A stretch of 64,000 bases of DNA from Bin87 sp965204395 (GTDB taxonomy: Bacteria > Chloroflexota > Dehalococcoidia > Lucifugimonadales > UBA3495). This document shows, piece after piece, positions 1 to 8,272 of this stretch. The stretch covers positions 3,348,001 through 3,412,000 of the forward strand of contig OZ241987.1 of the NCBI GenBank assembly GCA_965204395.1. The letters run 5' to 3'. A model generated the notes under the pieces. That model searched no databases and had not been told where the DNA came from. It worked only from the letters and a program-made list of their open reading frames with translations. The position numbers were made by a program, and so were the translations under genes. Numbering within the stretch: the stretch's first letter is position 1; each line of letters begins with the position of its first letter.

Positions 1-1
1 A

Positions 2-619
2 CACGCCCTGATCCCCTGGGACGGCATCCCCTACGAGATCGCCAACTGGCGTACCAACACCGTCCATCAGGACCATCACATCAAGTGCCTCGATGCACTC
101 TACTCGGTGCCTTATCACCTCTGCCGGCCAGGCCTGAAGGTGGAGGTCAGGGTGGACAGCAAGCTGGTGCGCATCTACCACCGCGGTCAGCTGATCAAGA
201 CCCATCCCAGACAGCCGGTGGGCGGCCGCTCCACCGACGTCGCCGACTATCCTCCCAGGGTCGCCCCCTACACCACCAGGGCTCCGGACGGGCTCAAGCG
301 CGACGCCGCCAAACTGGGAACCGCAGTGGGCGAATTCGCCGAACGCCTTTTCGAAGGCGACCACCCCTGGTCCAAGATCAGGCAGGGACATAAGCTGCTG
401 GGTCTGGGCGAGCGCTACACCGCCCAGCGCCTGGACGCCGCCTGCCAGCGGGCCCTGGACGTCGACCTCATCGACGTCTACCGCGTGGAGCGCATCCTGG
501 TCCAGGCTCTGGAAGAGGAAACCACGCCGCAACTGCCGCTGCCCCTGCTAACCGGCCGCTTCGCTCGGCCCGGGTCCGTCTTTGCCCAAAGCGACCCGTA
601 CCGCCGGAAGTCGGCCTGA
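2..619 (+). CDS. istA: IS21 transposase IstA, C-terminal part
   Basis: The frame is open from the left edge, so this is the last ~205 residues of a ~500-residue integrase-type transposase. The visible part covers the end of the rve/Mu-like catalytic domain and the C-terminal beta-barrel and basic tail; the DDE acidic residues lie upstream of the window. IstA cuts and joins the element ends with help from the ATPase IstB, encoded 14 bases downstream. The window edge cuts the gene, so nothing here shows whether it is intact. Confidence 0.85.
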   Translation, partial: HALIPWDGIPYEIANWRTNTVHQDHHIKCLDALYSVPYHLCRPGLKVEVRVDSKLVRIYHRGQLIKTHPRQPVGGRSTDVADYPPRVAPYTTRAPDGLKRDAAKLGTAVGEFAERLFEGDHPWSKIRQGHKLLGLGERYTAQRLDAACQRALDVDLIDVYRVERILVQALEEETTPQLPLPLLTGRFARPGSVFAQSDPYRRKSA

Positions 620-632
620 GGAGATTATACCC

Positions 633-1400
633 ATGACACGTGTAACCGAACTCACCCCTTTGCTCAAGCAACTCCGCCTGGGACAAATGGCCACCACCCT
701 GCCTGAGCGCATCGCCCTGGCCCGTCGTGAACAACTGGACTACGCCTCCTTCCTGGAGATCATCCTCAGCGACGAGGTCAACCGCCGCGCCCACCGGCGC
801 ATCGAAGTGCGCCTCAATGGTGCCGGCTTCCAGGAGACCTGCCGGCTGGAGGACTTCGACTGGTCGGCGTCGATCACCCTGGACCGCCGGCTCTTGGACG
901 CCGTCTTCTCCCTGGAATTTCTGGACAAGCACGAGCACGTGCTCCTGGTGGGACCCGCCGGCGTCGGCAAGAGCTTTCTGGCCCAGGCCCTGGGCTACTC
1001 GGCCATCCGCGCCGGACACACCGTGCGTTTCAGCCACGCCGACGACTTCTTCAGGGCCATGGCTCAGGCCAGAGTGGACAACTCCGTCGACCGCGCTTTC
1101 CGGTCCTTCCTCACCCCAGACCTGCTCATCCTGGATGACCTGGGTCTCCACCGCCTCACCGCCCAACAGTCGGCGGATCTGTATGACCTCATCCTCAACC
1201 GGCACCGGTCCTCCAGCTTCATCATCACCAGCAACCGTGCCGTGGACGAATGGCTCAGCCTCTTCGATGATCCCATCCTCGGTAACAGCGCCCTGGACCG
1301 GCTGGCCAATGCCAGCTACCAGATCGTCATCGAGGGCACCAGCTACCGGGAACGGCTGTCCCCACACCGCGCCCTGCTCAGCAATCAAGGAGGTGATTGA
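633..1400 (+). CDS. istB: IS21 transposition helper ATPase IstB
   Basis: A 255-residue AAA+ ATPase of the DnaC/IstB type. The Walker A motif GPAGVGKS is near residues 107-114, the Walker B LLILDD near 165, and sensor-like ITSN follows. The start at 633 is chosen because GAGGAG lies about 10 bases upstream and the protein then begins at the usual IstB N-terminal helix; an earlier in-frame start at 582 would overlap istA. Length matches the family (~250). IstB assembles on target DNA and activates IstA. It appears intact, so the element may be active if istA is complete. Confidence 0.92.
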   Translation: MTRVTELTPLLKQLRLGQMATTLPERIALARREQLDYASFLEIILSDEVNRRAHRRIEVRLNGAGFQETCRLEDFDWSASITLDRRLLDAVFSLEFLDKHEHVLLVGPAGVGKSFLAQALGYSAIRAGHTVRFSHADDFFRAMAQARVDNSVDRAFRSFLTPDLLILDDLGLHRLTAQQSADLYDLILNRHRSSSFIITSNRAVDEWLSLFDDPILGNSALDRLANASYQIVIEGTSYRERLSPHRALLSNQGGD

Positions 1401-1515
1401 CCCGCCAACTACAACCTGATATTAGCTAAATCACCGCGCTCCCAAGGTGGTCAAAGACCGTGAAAATCTCGGTCAATGACGGTGAAAATTCACATCAAAC
1501 GCCCGTCACCTCGCG

Positions 1516-4176
1516 ATGATGGTGTTAATTGGATCCTGGTCGGACGGTTCAGATGCGGACGGCGCTATCCTGAGTGATCTTGTCGGTACGGACTATTCAG
1601 ATTGGATTGCAATAGCGCAGGAGATCTCGCGGACACCTGAAGCTCCGATAGTCCATCACGAGGGAAGCTGGAAATTCACGCTTCGCTATGAGGGATGGTT
1701 GAATCTTGGTGATTGCCTGTACGACCAGCATCTTGAGAGGTTTTTGCCCGCTGCAATGTCGGTGCTTTCAGAGAAAGACCCTCAATTTGACCTACCTCCA
1801 GGTCAGCGATACATGGCCCCAGCTCTGGGGAAGGCGCTGATGTATTCCCAGGAGTTGAGGAAAGGACTGTCAGAAAGTTTGGCACTTATCGGCAGTCATC
1901 CAGAGGCATTGGTGTCATGCACAACAGGCAAGGCCAAGGCTACTGCTAGTAGAGTTGTCAGGGGGTTGCTACTTGACGCCGATTGGGAGCGATGGGCTGG
2001 CCTGGACAACTTGCTGTCTGACCTTGCAGAGGCTTCTCCGGATGAATTCCTAAAGGCTGCTGAACATGCGCTTTCTCTGCCCTCGTCGCCCTTCGATGAA
2101 CTGTTCAGTCAGGAAGAGGCAGGCATCTTTGGGCGAAATTATCTCAGCGGTTTACTGTGGGCCCTAGAATCGTTAGCTTGGGATAAGGCATATCTGGTTA
2201 GAGTCTGTGCAATTTTGGGTGAACTCGCCAAGCGAGACCCAGGCGGCAACTGGGGCAATCGCCCGGCTAGTTCATTAACCAGAATCCTGCTGCCTTGGCT
2301 TCCTCAGACCACTGCACCCGCTTCAACACGAAGGGCAGCAATCATCGGTCTCCGCAGTGAGAGTCCGCAGATTGCATGGAATCTCCTTCTAAGTCTTATG
2401 CCGAACCAGACTGAAACGTCGACGCCAACCAACGGCCCTTCGTGGAGGGATACGATACCCGAAGAATGGGCCGATTCCGTTACCATAGGGGAATACTGGG
2501 AGAGAGTAATTGACTATTCGGCCATGATGGTGGAGATGGCTGAAGGTGACAAGGAGAAATTGGGCGAACTCATTGATCTGCTGGGCGATATTCCCGAAAG
2601 CGCCTTCGACGAAACGCTGACTTATCTTTCCTCGGATGCGGTTGTCAGTCTGACAGAAGAGAAACGGATTGGCCTATGGACAAGGCTGACAAACGTTGCT
2701 CGACGGCACAGGGCCTTCCCAGATGCAGATTGGTCATTAAATGAAGAGTCCGTTTCAATGATTGAACACGTAGCTGCTAATTTGGCGCCCCAGGATCCTT
2801 CCAATACTCACAAAATGCTGTTCGATAGCTCCGATCTGCATCTATACGAGAGTATTGGTGCCTGGGACAGAATTGAGGAACAACGGACTCAGCGGCGGAG
2901 AAAAGCTGTCGAGGACATTTTGGAATCTGGTGGGCTAAGTTCTGTGATCAGCTTCGCCAAGCTAGTTGAAGAATCCAGTGCAGTTGGTCTTGCCCTCGCA
3001 GATATAGCCGACAAGTCAATGGATGATCGTTTGCTTCCGGCGAGGCTGGAAACGGACGACGAAAAATTGGCTCAGTTCTTTAAGAGTTACGTATGGAGGC
3101 GTCGATATGCCGGAGGTTGGAGTTGGGTCGATGGATTGGACGTCGCAGGTTGGACTACTTCGCAGCGCGTAGCTCTTCTAAATTGTCTGCCCTTCACGGC
3201 AGAAACCTGGAAGCGGGCGGAGGCCATTCTCGGTTCGGCTCAGGGCGAGTATTGGAGTACGACCGCTGCAAACCCTTATGACCCCGGGTGCGACATATAC
3301 TTGGCAGTAGAAAAGCTCTTGGTCAATGGACGGCCGGGTGCCGCTCTCTTTTGCCTTCGTAGACAGGTACTCGCTAACCAACCGCTGGACGCGGAACAAG
3401 CATTTGAGGCCTTGCTATCATGGCCTTCCTCCAGCGAACGGCCTGTTCGGATTGAACAGGACACGGTGGTGAGGATCGTAGGAGCCCTTCAGGAAGCATC
3501 AGAAACTTACCGTGAACGACTCATGGAAATAGAGTGGCTCTACTTGGCCTTGTTCCAGGACCGTCGAATTGGCTCCCCCAAGACTTTAGAGAGCGGCATT
3601 GCTACCGACCCCGATTTGTTCTGTAGGGTCATCGACTTACTTGTTCCGGCGCAGACAGAGGAGGCATCTTCGGACGAAGAGAAACGTGAACTTCAAGCCC
3701 GCTCTGGTAATGCTTGGAAACTCCTCCGAAATTGGAGGAATCCTCCAGGTACTCAACCGGATGGTACATTTCGACGCCATGAATTCAGCAATTGGCTCGA
3801 CCGAGTATATGAGATTCTTGGCGGCGGTGAAGTCCAAGAGTTAGCTCTCCGAAAGCTGGGTGAAGTTCTAGTCCACTGTCCACCCGATCCAGGTGGCCTC
3901 TGGATCCACCGTTCGATAGCCGAAGCGCTGAACGACAGACGCGCCCACCCAATGCTCGAGGGCTACCGCTTGGGAGTGGTTCATGGTAGAGGAGCCCACT
4001 TTGTGGACTGGACAGGCGCTCAGGAAATGGCCCTGGCCAAAGAGTTCACACAGAAAGCCGATGACGTCGAAGAAGAGGGTTACTCACGATTCGCAGCCGA
4101 GTTGCGAAGGATTGCGGAGGATTATTCCCTAGAAGCCGAGCAGGTTCGTGCGAGGGAAAGGAAGATGATGGACTGA
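1516..4176 (+). CDS. large helical protein of unknown function, probably 5'-truncated by IS21
   Basis: The 886-residue product has no catalytic motif I can point to. It is mostly alpha-helical with Leu/Trp/Glu-rich stretches, like the helical C-terminal part of large P-loop (STAND-like) proteins found in defence islands; that resemblance is from memory and is weak. It starts only ~23 bases after the IS21 end, there is no ribosome binding site before ATG 1516, and the frame is open back to the IS boundary (stops at 1477 and 1483 lie inside the IS end). The simplest reading is that IS21 removed the N-terminal coding region. The DNA is visibly more A+T-rich than the housekeeping genes, which suggests transfer. 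It lies 313 bases upstream of the helicase-nuclease gene on the same strand. Confidence 0.6.
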   Translation: MMVLIGSWSDGSDADGAILSDLVGTDYSDWIAIAQEISRTPEAPIVHHEGSWKFTLRYEGWLNLGDCLYDQHLERFLPAAMSVLSEKDPQFDLPPGQRYMAPALGKALMYSQELRKGLSESLALIGSHPEALVSCTTGKAKATASRVVRGLLLDADWERWAGLDNLLSDLAEASPDEFLKAAEHALSLPSSPFDELFSQEEAGIFGRNYLSGLLWALESLAWDKAYLVRVCAILGELAKRDPGGNWGNRPASSLTRILLPWLPQTTAPASTRRAAIIGLRSESPQIAWNLLLSLMPNQTETSTPTNGPSWRDTIPEEWADSVTIGEYWERVIDYSAMMVEMAEGDKEKLGELIDLLGDIPESAFDETLTYLSSDAVVSLTEEKRIGLWTRLTNVARRHRAFPDADWSLNEESVSMIEHVAANLAPQDPSNTHKMLFDSSDLHLYESIGAWDRIEEQRTQRRRKAVEDILESGGLSSVISFAKLVEESSAVGLALADIADKSMDDRLLPARLETDDEKLAQFFKSYVWRRRYAGGWSWVDGLDVAGWTTSQRVALLNCLPFTAETWKRAEAILGSAQGEYWSTTAANPYDPGCDIYLAVEKLLVNGRPGAALFCLRRQVLANQPLDAEQAFEALLSWPSSSERPVRIEQDTVVRIVGALQEASETYRERLMEIEWLYLALFQDRRIGSPKTLESGIATDPDLFCRVIDLLVPAQTEEASSDEEKRELQARSGNAWKLLRNWRNPPGTQPDGTFRRHEFSNWLDRVYEILGGGEVQELALRKLGEVLVHCPPDPGGLWIHRSIAEALNDRRAHPMLEGYRLGVVHGRGAHFVDWTGAQEMALAKEFTQKADDVEEEGYSRFAAELRRIAEDYSLEAEQVRARERKMMD

Positions 4177-4489
4177 CGCCAACAATCGAACTGTATTGGA
4201 ACGGAAATGGAGTGTACTGAGATGGTAGGGTCGCTAATCGGCAGGAGTGTACCTACCAGACTAAGTGCCCCGAGACCAAAGCTCTTGCGGATTGGCATTG
4301 CACCAAGAGGCACTGAATGGCAGAATCCTTCCAGGGAATTGCGAATAACTGCTCGTGATTCGCACCCCTACGATGATTTTGATGGCGGCCGTTGCGTACC
4401 ATGCATATTGGCGCACCTCCTCGTCGGTCTTATTTGAACTCTCAAGAGACCGCAGAGTTGCCTGCGCAATGATTAGGAGAAACGCGGGG
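4177..4489. other. intergenic 313 bp between the two accessory genes
   Basis: No convincing gene is seen. A 76-codon frame at 4207-4437 has no ribosome binding site and no recognisable content. The downstream gene's frame stays open back to 4355, but the AGGAG at 4475-4479 supports a start at 4490. No clear promoter or terminator hairpin is visible. Confidence 0.5.
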
Positions 4490-7099
4490 ATGTCCGGCAG
4501 TAACTACTACGCAGAGTTCTTGGCAGAGTTCGGCTCTTCGAGGTTTCAGGCTCTAAGGCCTGCCCAGGAAAGAGTGCTTCAGGAATACCTCGACAGCTTT
4601 AAGGAAGTTGCCGATGTGGCCGTTGATTTACCTACGGGCGCAGGAAAGACCCTCATTGCGTTGTTGATTGCAGAAAGTCGAAGGCAAGACGGGGAGAAGG
4701 TAGCAATTCTGTCCGCGAACAAGACGCTGGCCAGGCAAATGCGGCAAGAATCACAGGACTTGGGAATTCCCTCGGTCTTGATGGAAGGACCTGGGTCAGG
4801 AATTCCCAGCTACACCAAGAGGAGCTATCAGAGATCACAGTCAATCGGCATCATGAATTATTGGGTTTATTTCAATCAGAACCCCGTCATCGACCCCGCG
4901 GACCTGCTTATCATGGATGATGCCCATTTGGCAGAGCATTGCCTGCATTCTTTGTATTCGGTTGAAATAACCCGACATCATCATGCCGGGCTCTTCGAGT
5001 CTCTGGTGTCCGAACTCCATGAGCGGTTTCCTGAGTATTCCGTTCTGGCGGATGCGCTGGATTCTAGCTTAGGGCAGAGCAAGCCCCCGGAGTTGCTCTC
5101 TTTCATCGACCAAACCCTGATTTCGGCGAGAATTGCGGAAATAGTTGACAGTTCAACCGAGCTGAAGTCTGACACAGACCTTCGATTTCGCTGGAATCGC
5201 ATGCGGGGCAGTCTGAATCAAGCCAACATTTACCTCGCACGAGATTCACTGTGGATTCGGCCATACATCTACCCCTTGATTTCCAATAAGCACTACCGCG
5301 AAGCAAAGCAGCGTATCTACATGAGTGCTACCATTGGTGACCCGGGTGATTTGAGCAGGAGGTTGGGAGTCAGAAATATCAAGAAGATTCCAGTTCCTCA
5401 AACGGACGCTGAGTCGACTTTTGGCCGAAGATTGCTCCTGATGAATCGAGTCGACGAAGGAGATATCCCTGACCGCCTTGGTGCAGCGATTCTAACAGCG
5501 CTGAGGATTCACCCAAAGAGCGTCTGGTTGTGTTCGAGTTCGGAAATCGCTGCCAAGTACCGAGACCTAGCCATGAAATGGCTAGAAGGAAACGAGTTTG
5601 TGGGCCATCCTTCTTGGCAACTGACTCCCGAAGGAGACGAGATAGACGAGTTCAAACAAGCCGAACAAGGCCATCTTTTCGTAGGAGGCAGATTCGATGG
5701 GATGGACTTTAATGGGGATGAATGCAGATTGGTTATTCTGACCACTCTGCCTCGGGCAATCAACACCCAGGAAGAGTTCATATCAGCGTACCTCCGCGAC
5801 TCGGGATTCATGCGAGAGCGATTAAATCAGAGAATTCTTCAGGCATTGGGTAGGTGCAACCGGGACGATGGGGATTTCGCGATTTACGCGTTGGCAGATC
5901 GTCGCTTTGCTACTCATTTTGGGCTTGAGTCCAACAAGTCTCACCTTCCGAGAAACATCATAGCCGAATTGGACATGGGCCAAGATGCAGCAGAAATTGA
6001 GGCATCTATTCTTTGCGAACGTGTCCAGAGATTCCTTTCGGGAGATTTCTCTCATTACGACGAGCAACTTGATCAATACACTTCGGACGTTCCATTGCCA
6101 ACGGCCCAGCCCAAAGTTACCGATACCTCTGCCGATGAAGTCGTAGGCTGGTCTGCGATGTTTGGGAGCGAGAACTTCGGAGTTGCTCAACAGCAGTTCG
6201 AAAAGTGTTGGGACACGGCCAAGAAGGATAACCTGTTGGAGATGGGGGCATTTCACGGTTGGCATTGGGCCAAAGCACTTTATCTACAGTCATTGTTGAG
6301 CGACGACATTGCCGAGCAGAAAGCGCTAGAAGTTCTTGAGTCCGCGGTTCTCAGAGGTGGCCAAAGTGCGTGGTTCAACAGGATGCGTGGCTCTCTTAAT
6401 CGTGCTCGGAAGATTTCGGCTGAATCCAATGCCGCGTTCGAAGATGACTATTTCTTTGAGGTAGTGAGGGCATTCGACGAATTGCTGGACCATTACGGGG
6501 CCAGCGGAAACAGGTTCGAACAACGTTGCAACAGGATAGCCGAGATGCTTCAGTCCGATTCCCACGGCGTCTTTCAAGAAGGCGTTGAATCTCTGGGAAA
6601 ACTACTCGGATATACAGCCTACCGTCCCGAGTTCTCTGGGGCCCCGGATTGCGTTTGGAGGGGCAAGTTTGGAGCTTTTGGGGAAATGGTCACTTTCGAA
6701 GCCAAAATCGAGGACACCCCATCCAATGAAATTATTCTTTCAGATTTGGGGCAAGCGCATAACCAGAGAAGTACCGCGGACTCCCAGTACGGGAAATTCG
6801 GATATGTCGTTAACGGGGTGATCGTCACTCACCTTACGCAACTGGGCGATGGAGTGGAGGGGGCTATAGACAATATCCGGATAATTCCCAAGCAGGCAAT
6901 CTTTGACTTGTGGGTTGGGGTCAGGTCTATCATCACTTCCTACAGAAACAAGTGGTTGCCGAACCACTTCCAGGAAAATGTCCAAGCAGCCCAGTCAATT
7001 AGGCCAAGAATTCCTGAGACCGGCTGGTTGACTCGGGTGCTGGAGACTGCACCTGTTTTTGTCACGACGGAGTGGCTCATGCAAGAATGGCGCTCATGA
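4490..7099 (+). CDS. superfamily 2 helicase fused to C-terminal PD-(D/E)XK nuclease domain
   Basis: An 869-residue protein. Helicase motifs in order: Walker A LPTGAGKT at 47-54, a DEAH-box variant DDAH at 143-146, SAT near 278, and a motif VI-like QALGRCNRDDG near 450. After a helical linker, the C-terminal region (about 690-760) has APDCVW near 717 and FEAKIE near 736. That spacing of Asp and Glu-x-Lys is the PD-(D/E)XK nuclease signature. A helicase coupled to a nuclease is common in anti-phage systems. Start 4490 is chosen from AGGAG ten bases upstream. Codon and base use is A+T-rich like its upstream neighbour, so the two may have arrived together. It could alternatively be an orphan restriction-type helicase. 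Confidence 0.75.
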   Translation: MSGSNYYAEFLAEFGSSRFQALRPAQERVLQEYLDSFKEVADVAVDLPTGAGKTLIALLIAESRRQDGEKVAILSANKTLARQMRQESQDLGIPSVLMEGPGSGIPSYTKRSYQRSQSIGIMNYWVYFNQNPVIDPADLLIMDDAHLAEHCLHSLYSVEITRHHHAGLFESLVSELHERFPEYSVLADALDSSLGQSKPPELLSFIDQTLISARIAEIVDSSTELKSDTDLRFRWNRMRGSLNQANIYLARDSLWIRPYIYPLISNKHYREAKQRIYMSATIGDPGDLSRRLGVRNIKKIPVPQTDAESTFGRRLLLMNRVDEGDIPDRLGAAILTALRIHPKSVWLCSSSEIAAKYRDLAMKWLEGNEFVGHPSWQLTPEGDEIDEFKQAEQGHLFVGGRFDGMDFNGDECRLVILTTLPRAINTQEEFISAYLRDSGFMRERLNQRILQALGRCNRDDGDFAIYALADRRFATHFGLESNKSHLPRNIIAELDMGQDAAEIEASILCERVQRFLSGDFSHYDEQLDQYTSDVPLPTAQPKVTDTSADEVVGWSAMFGSENFGVAQQQFEKCWDTAKKDNLLEMGAFHGWHWAKALYLQSLLSDDIAEQKALEVLESAVLRGGQSAWFNRMRGSLNRARKISAESNAAFEDDYFFEVVRAFDELLDHYGASGNRFEQRCNRIAEMLQSDSHGVFQEGVESLGKLLGYTAYRPEFSGAPDCVWRGKFGAFGEMVTFEAKIEDTPSNEIILSDLGQAHNQRSTADSQYGKFGYVVNGVIVTHLTQLGDGVEGAIDNIRIIPKQAIFDLWVGVRSIITSYRNKWLPNHFQENVQAAQSIRPRIPETGWLTRVLETAPVFVTTEWLMQEWRS

Positions 7100-7146
7100 G
7101 CTTGACCATTCGATAAGGCTACCATTACGCGGGCTTAATAGGCCCA

Positions 7147-7286
7147 TCCACATCTCGAAAACGCAACTGCCTACCCGTCAAGTCCCGCTCACACCAAGAG
7201 GCTCAAACTCGCCTTAAGAGTCTGGGTGGAAGGGTCACAGAGTTCCCAGCCACATCTCGAAGACGGTTCGGCCTATCGTCAAAATA
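7147..7286 (+). repeat. imperfect direct repeat, two ~36-bp copies
   Basis: Copies at 7147-7182 and 7251-7286 share CCACATCTCGAA, then ACG, GCCTA and CGTCAA at matching spacing. Each lies next to an AATAGGCCCA-like block. Function unknown; possibly recombinase binding or old att copies. Confidence 0.45.
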
Positions 7287-7298
7287 GGCCCACCTTGC

Positions 7299-7358
7299 GG
7301 GGATCGAACTCTGTCTCTACAGTCGCTTGTGGACCTATAAGGGAGAGTTCGAGTCCCC
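7299..7358. repeat. inverted repeat resembling two outward-facing tRNA T-arms
   Basis: Left arm 7299-7312 (GGGGATCGAACTCT) and right arm 7344-7358 (AGAGTTCGAGTCCCC) are inverse complements with one inserted base, separated by 31 bases. Each arm reads as a tRNA T-arm. No complete cloverleaf can be built around either arm. Confidence 0.55.
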
Positions 7359-7760
7359 TTGGGTGTACCTATTTGGAAGCGCACTGTGTCCTTACGGCGT
7401 CCCCGGCAGCAGAGATGTTGGTAGGAACTGTGCTTTTGGTGTCTCATTCGGCTAGACTGCCTCCGCGCCGGTTGCCCTTCACCTGGTCACGTGCAGCAAA
7501 TGGAGAAAACTCTAAATCCGCAGTGGAAGGTAGGCGGTTGGGAGCTTGTCGGCGAACCACGTGATCAACTCCAATGAGCTCTGCCGGGAAAACCGGAAAA
7601 GCCCCTGAAATGGCGAGAACTTTCCACTTTCGGACGCTCTTTTCGAACCTGCTGGACGCCTTGGCTGATGATCGGGGCAGGTCACCTGTTCCTGGCAACC
7701 AAGCTGATGGCGTCGCCATCTGTCCCCATATCCGCGCCTTAAGTGAGCGTCTCCAAAGAA

Positions 7761-7802
7761 GAGTTCGAGTCCACCACGGTGGGCCTAAGTGGAATCGAAC
7801 TC
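7761..7802. repeat. inverted repeat resembling two convergent tRNA 3' ends
   Basis: Arms GAGTTCGAGTCCAC (7761-7774) and GTGGAATCGAACTC (7789-7802) pair at 13 of 14 positions around a 14-base loop that contains GGTGGGCCTA, an acceptor-like sequence. The downstream block CTCCCTTACAGGTCCAC recurs inverted, with one base changed, at about 7329-7345, linking it to the other inverted repeat. Confidence 0.55.
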
Positions 7803-8272
7803 TCCCTTACAGGTCCACATTCGAGGGTCGGACCGGGGCATCACCGGCTCGGCTGTCAGAAACAAGCGTCAGACATAGTTGGGTGACGCGCACAGCTCCG
7901 CCCCATATGCCTTTCAACGTCTCATCCCAGGAGTTGCCTTCCTCCGTGGGACTGCCCTTGCCTCAGCTTTATTCCAAGCATGGGGAGGTGCCTGTAGCCA
8001 CCGGATGGGGCCGACATACCAAAGTCGCGCCACTCAGCCGATGGGCGCGTCCCAAGACCAAGGCATTCGTAACACCGGAGTGCGCGATGAACGGGACGAA
8101 GATCATCGGCCCCTCGCGGATCCCGGACATGGCCGGGAGGGTGTAGGCCCTGATGACGGGAGGCGGGGCAATGAGCGAAATGCTGCCGCGATGCACTCCG
8201 TCCCTAAATCTATGGCAGCGCCGCTGGGTCAATCCAATACGAGAGCTTTAGGCTCCAAGGGAGGAGTACACT

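Larger units (their letters stand above)
1..1493 (+). mobile_element. IS21-family element, right part (left end outside window)
   Basis: The istA C-terminus and a complete istB lie in the usual order and spacing. After istB there are two spaced copies of a 13-base motif, GACCGTGAAAATC at 1456-1468 and GACGGTGAAAATT at 1478-1490, a 22-base period. Repeated subterminal motifs of this kind are typical of IS21 ends, so the right end probably lies at about 1490-1495. The exact terminal bases and any target duplication cannot be checked because the left end is outside the window. Confidence 0.8.
7100..8272. other. 1.17-kb non-coding stretch with tRNA-end-like repeats
   Basis: No frame here has a believable protein. 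The stretch contains four sequences resembling the T-arm and 3' acceptor of tRNAs (AGTTCGA followed by a GGTGGGCCTA-like end), arranged as two inverted pairs, plus a degenerate direct repeat (both annotated separately). It ends at the ribosome binding site of the first serine recombinase. Integration into tRNA genes commonly leaves such partial copies, so it may hold old attachment sites. Confidence 0.5.

Noticed and set aside
468..1388. Long minus-strand frame opposite istB
   Set aside because: It is the antisense of istB, with no ribosome binding site or recognisable domain; the plus-strand frame has clear ATPase motifs.
4207..4437. 76-codon frame between the two accessory genes
   Set aside because: No ribosome binding site, no similarity, and it overlaps the upstream extension of the helicase frame.
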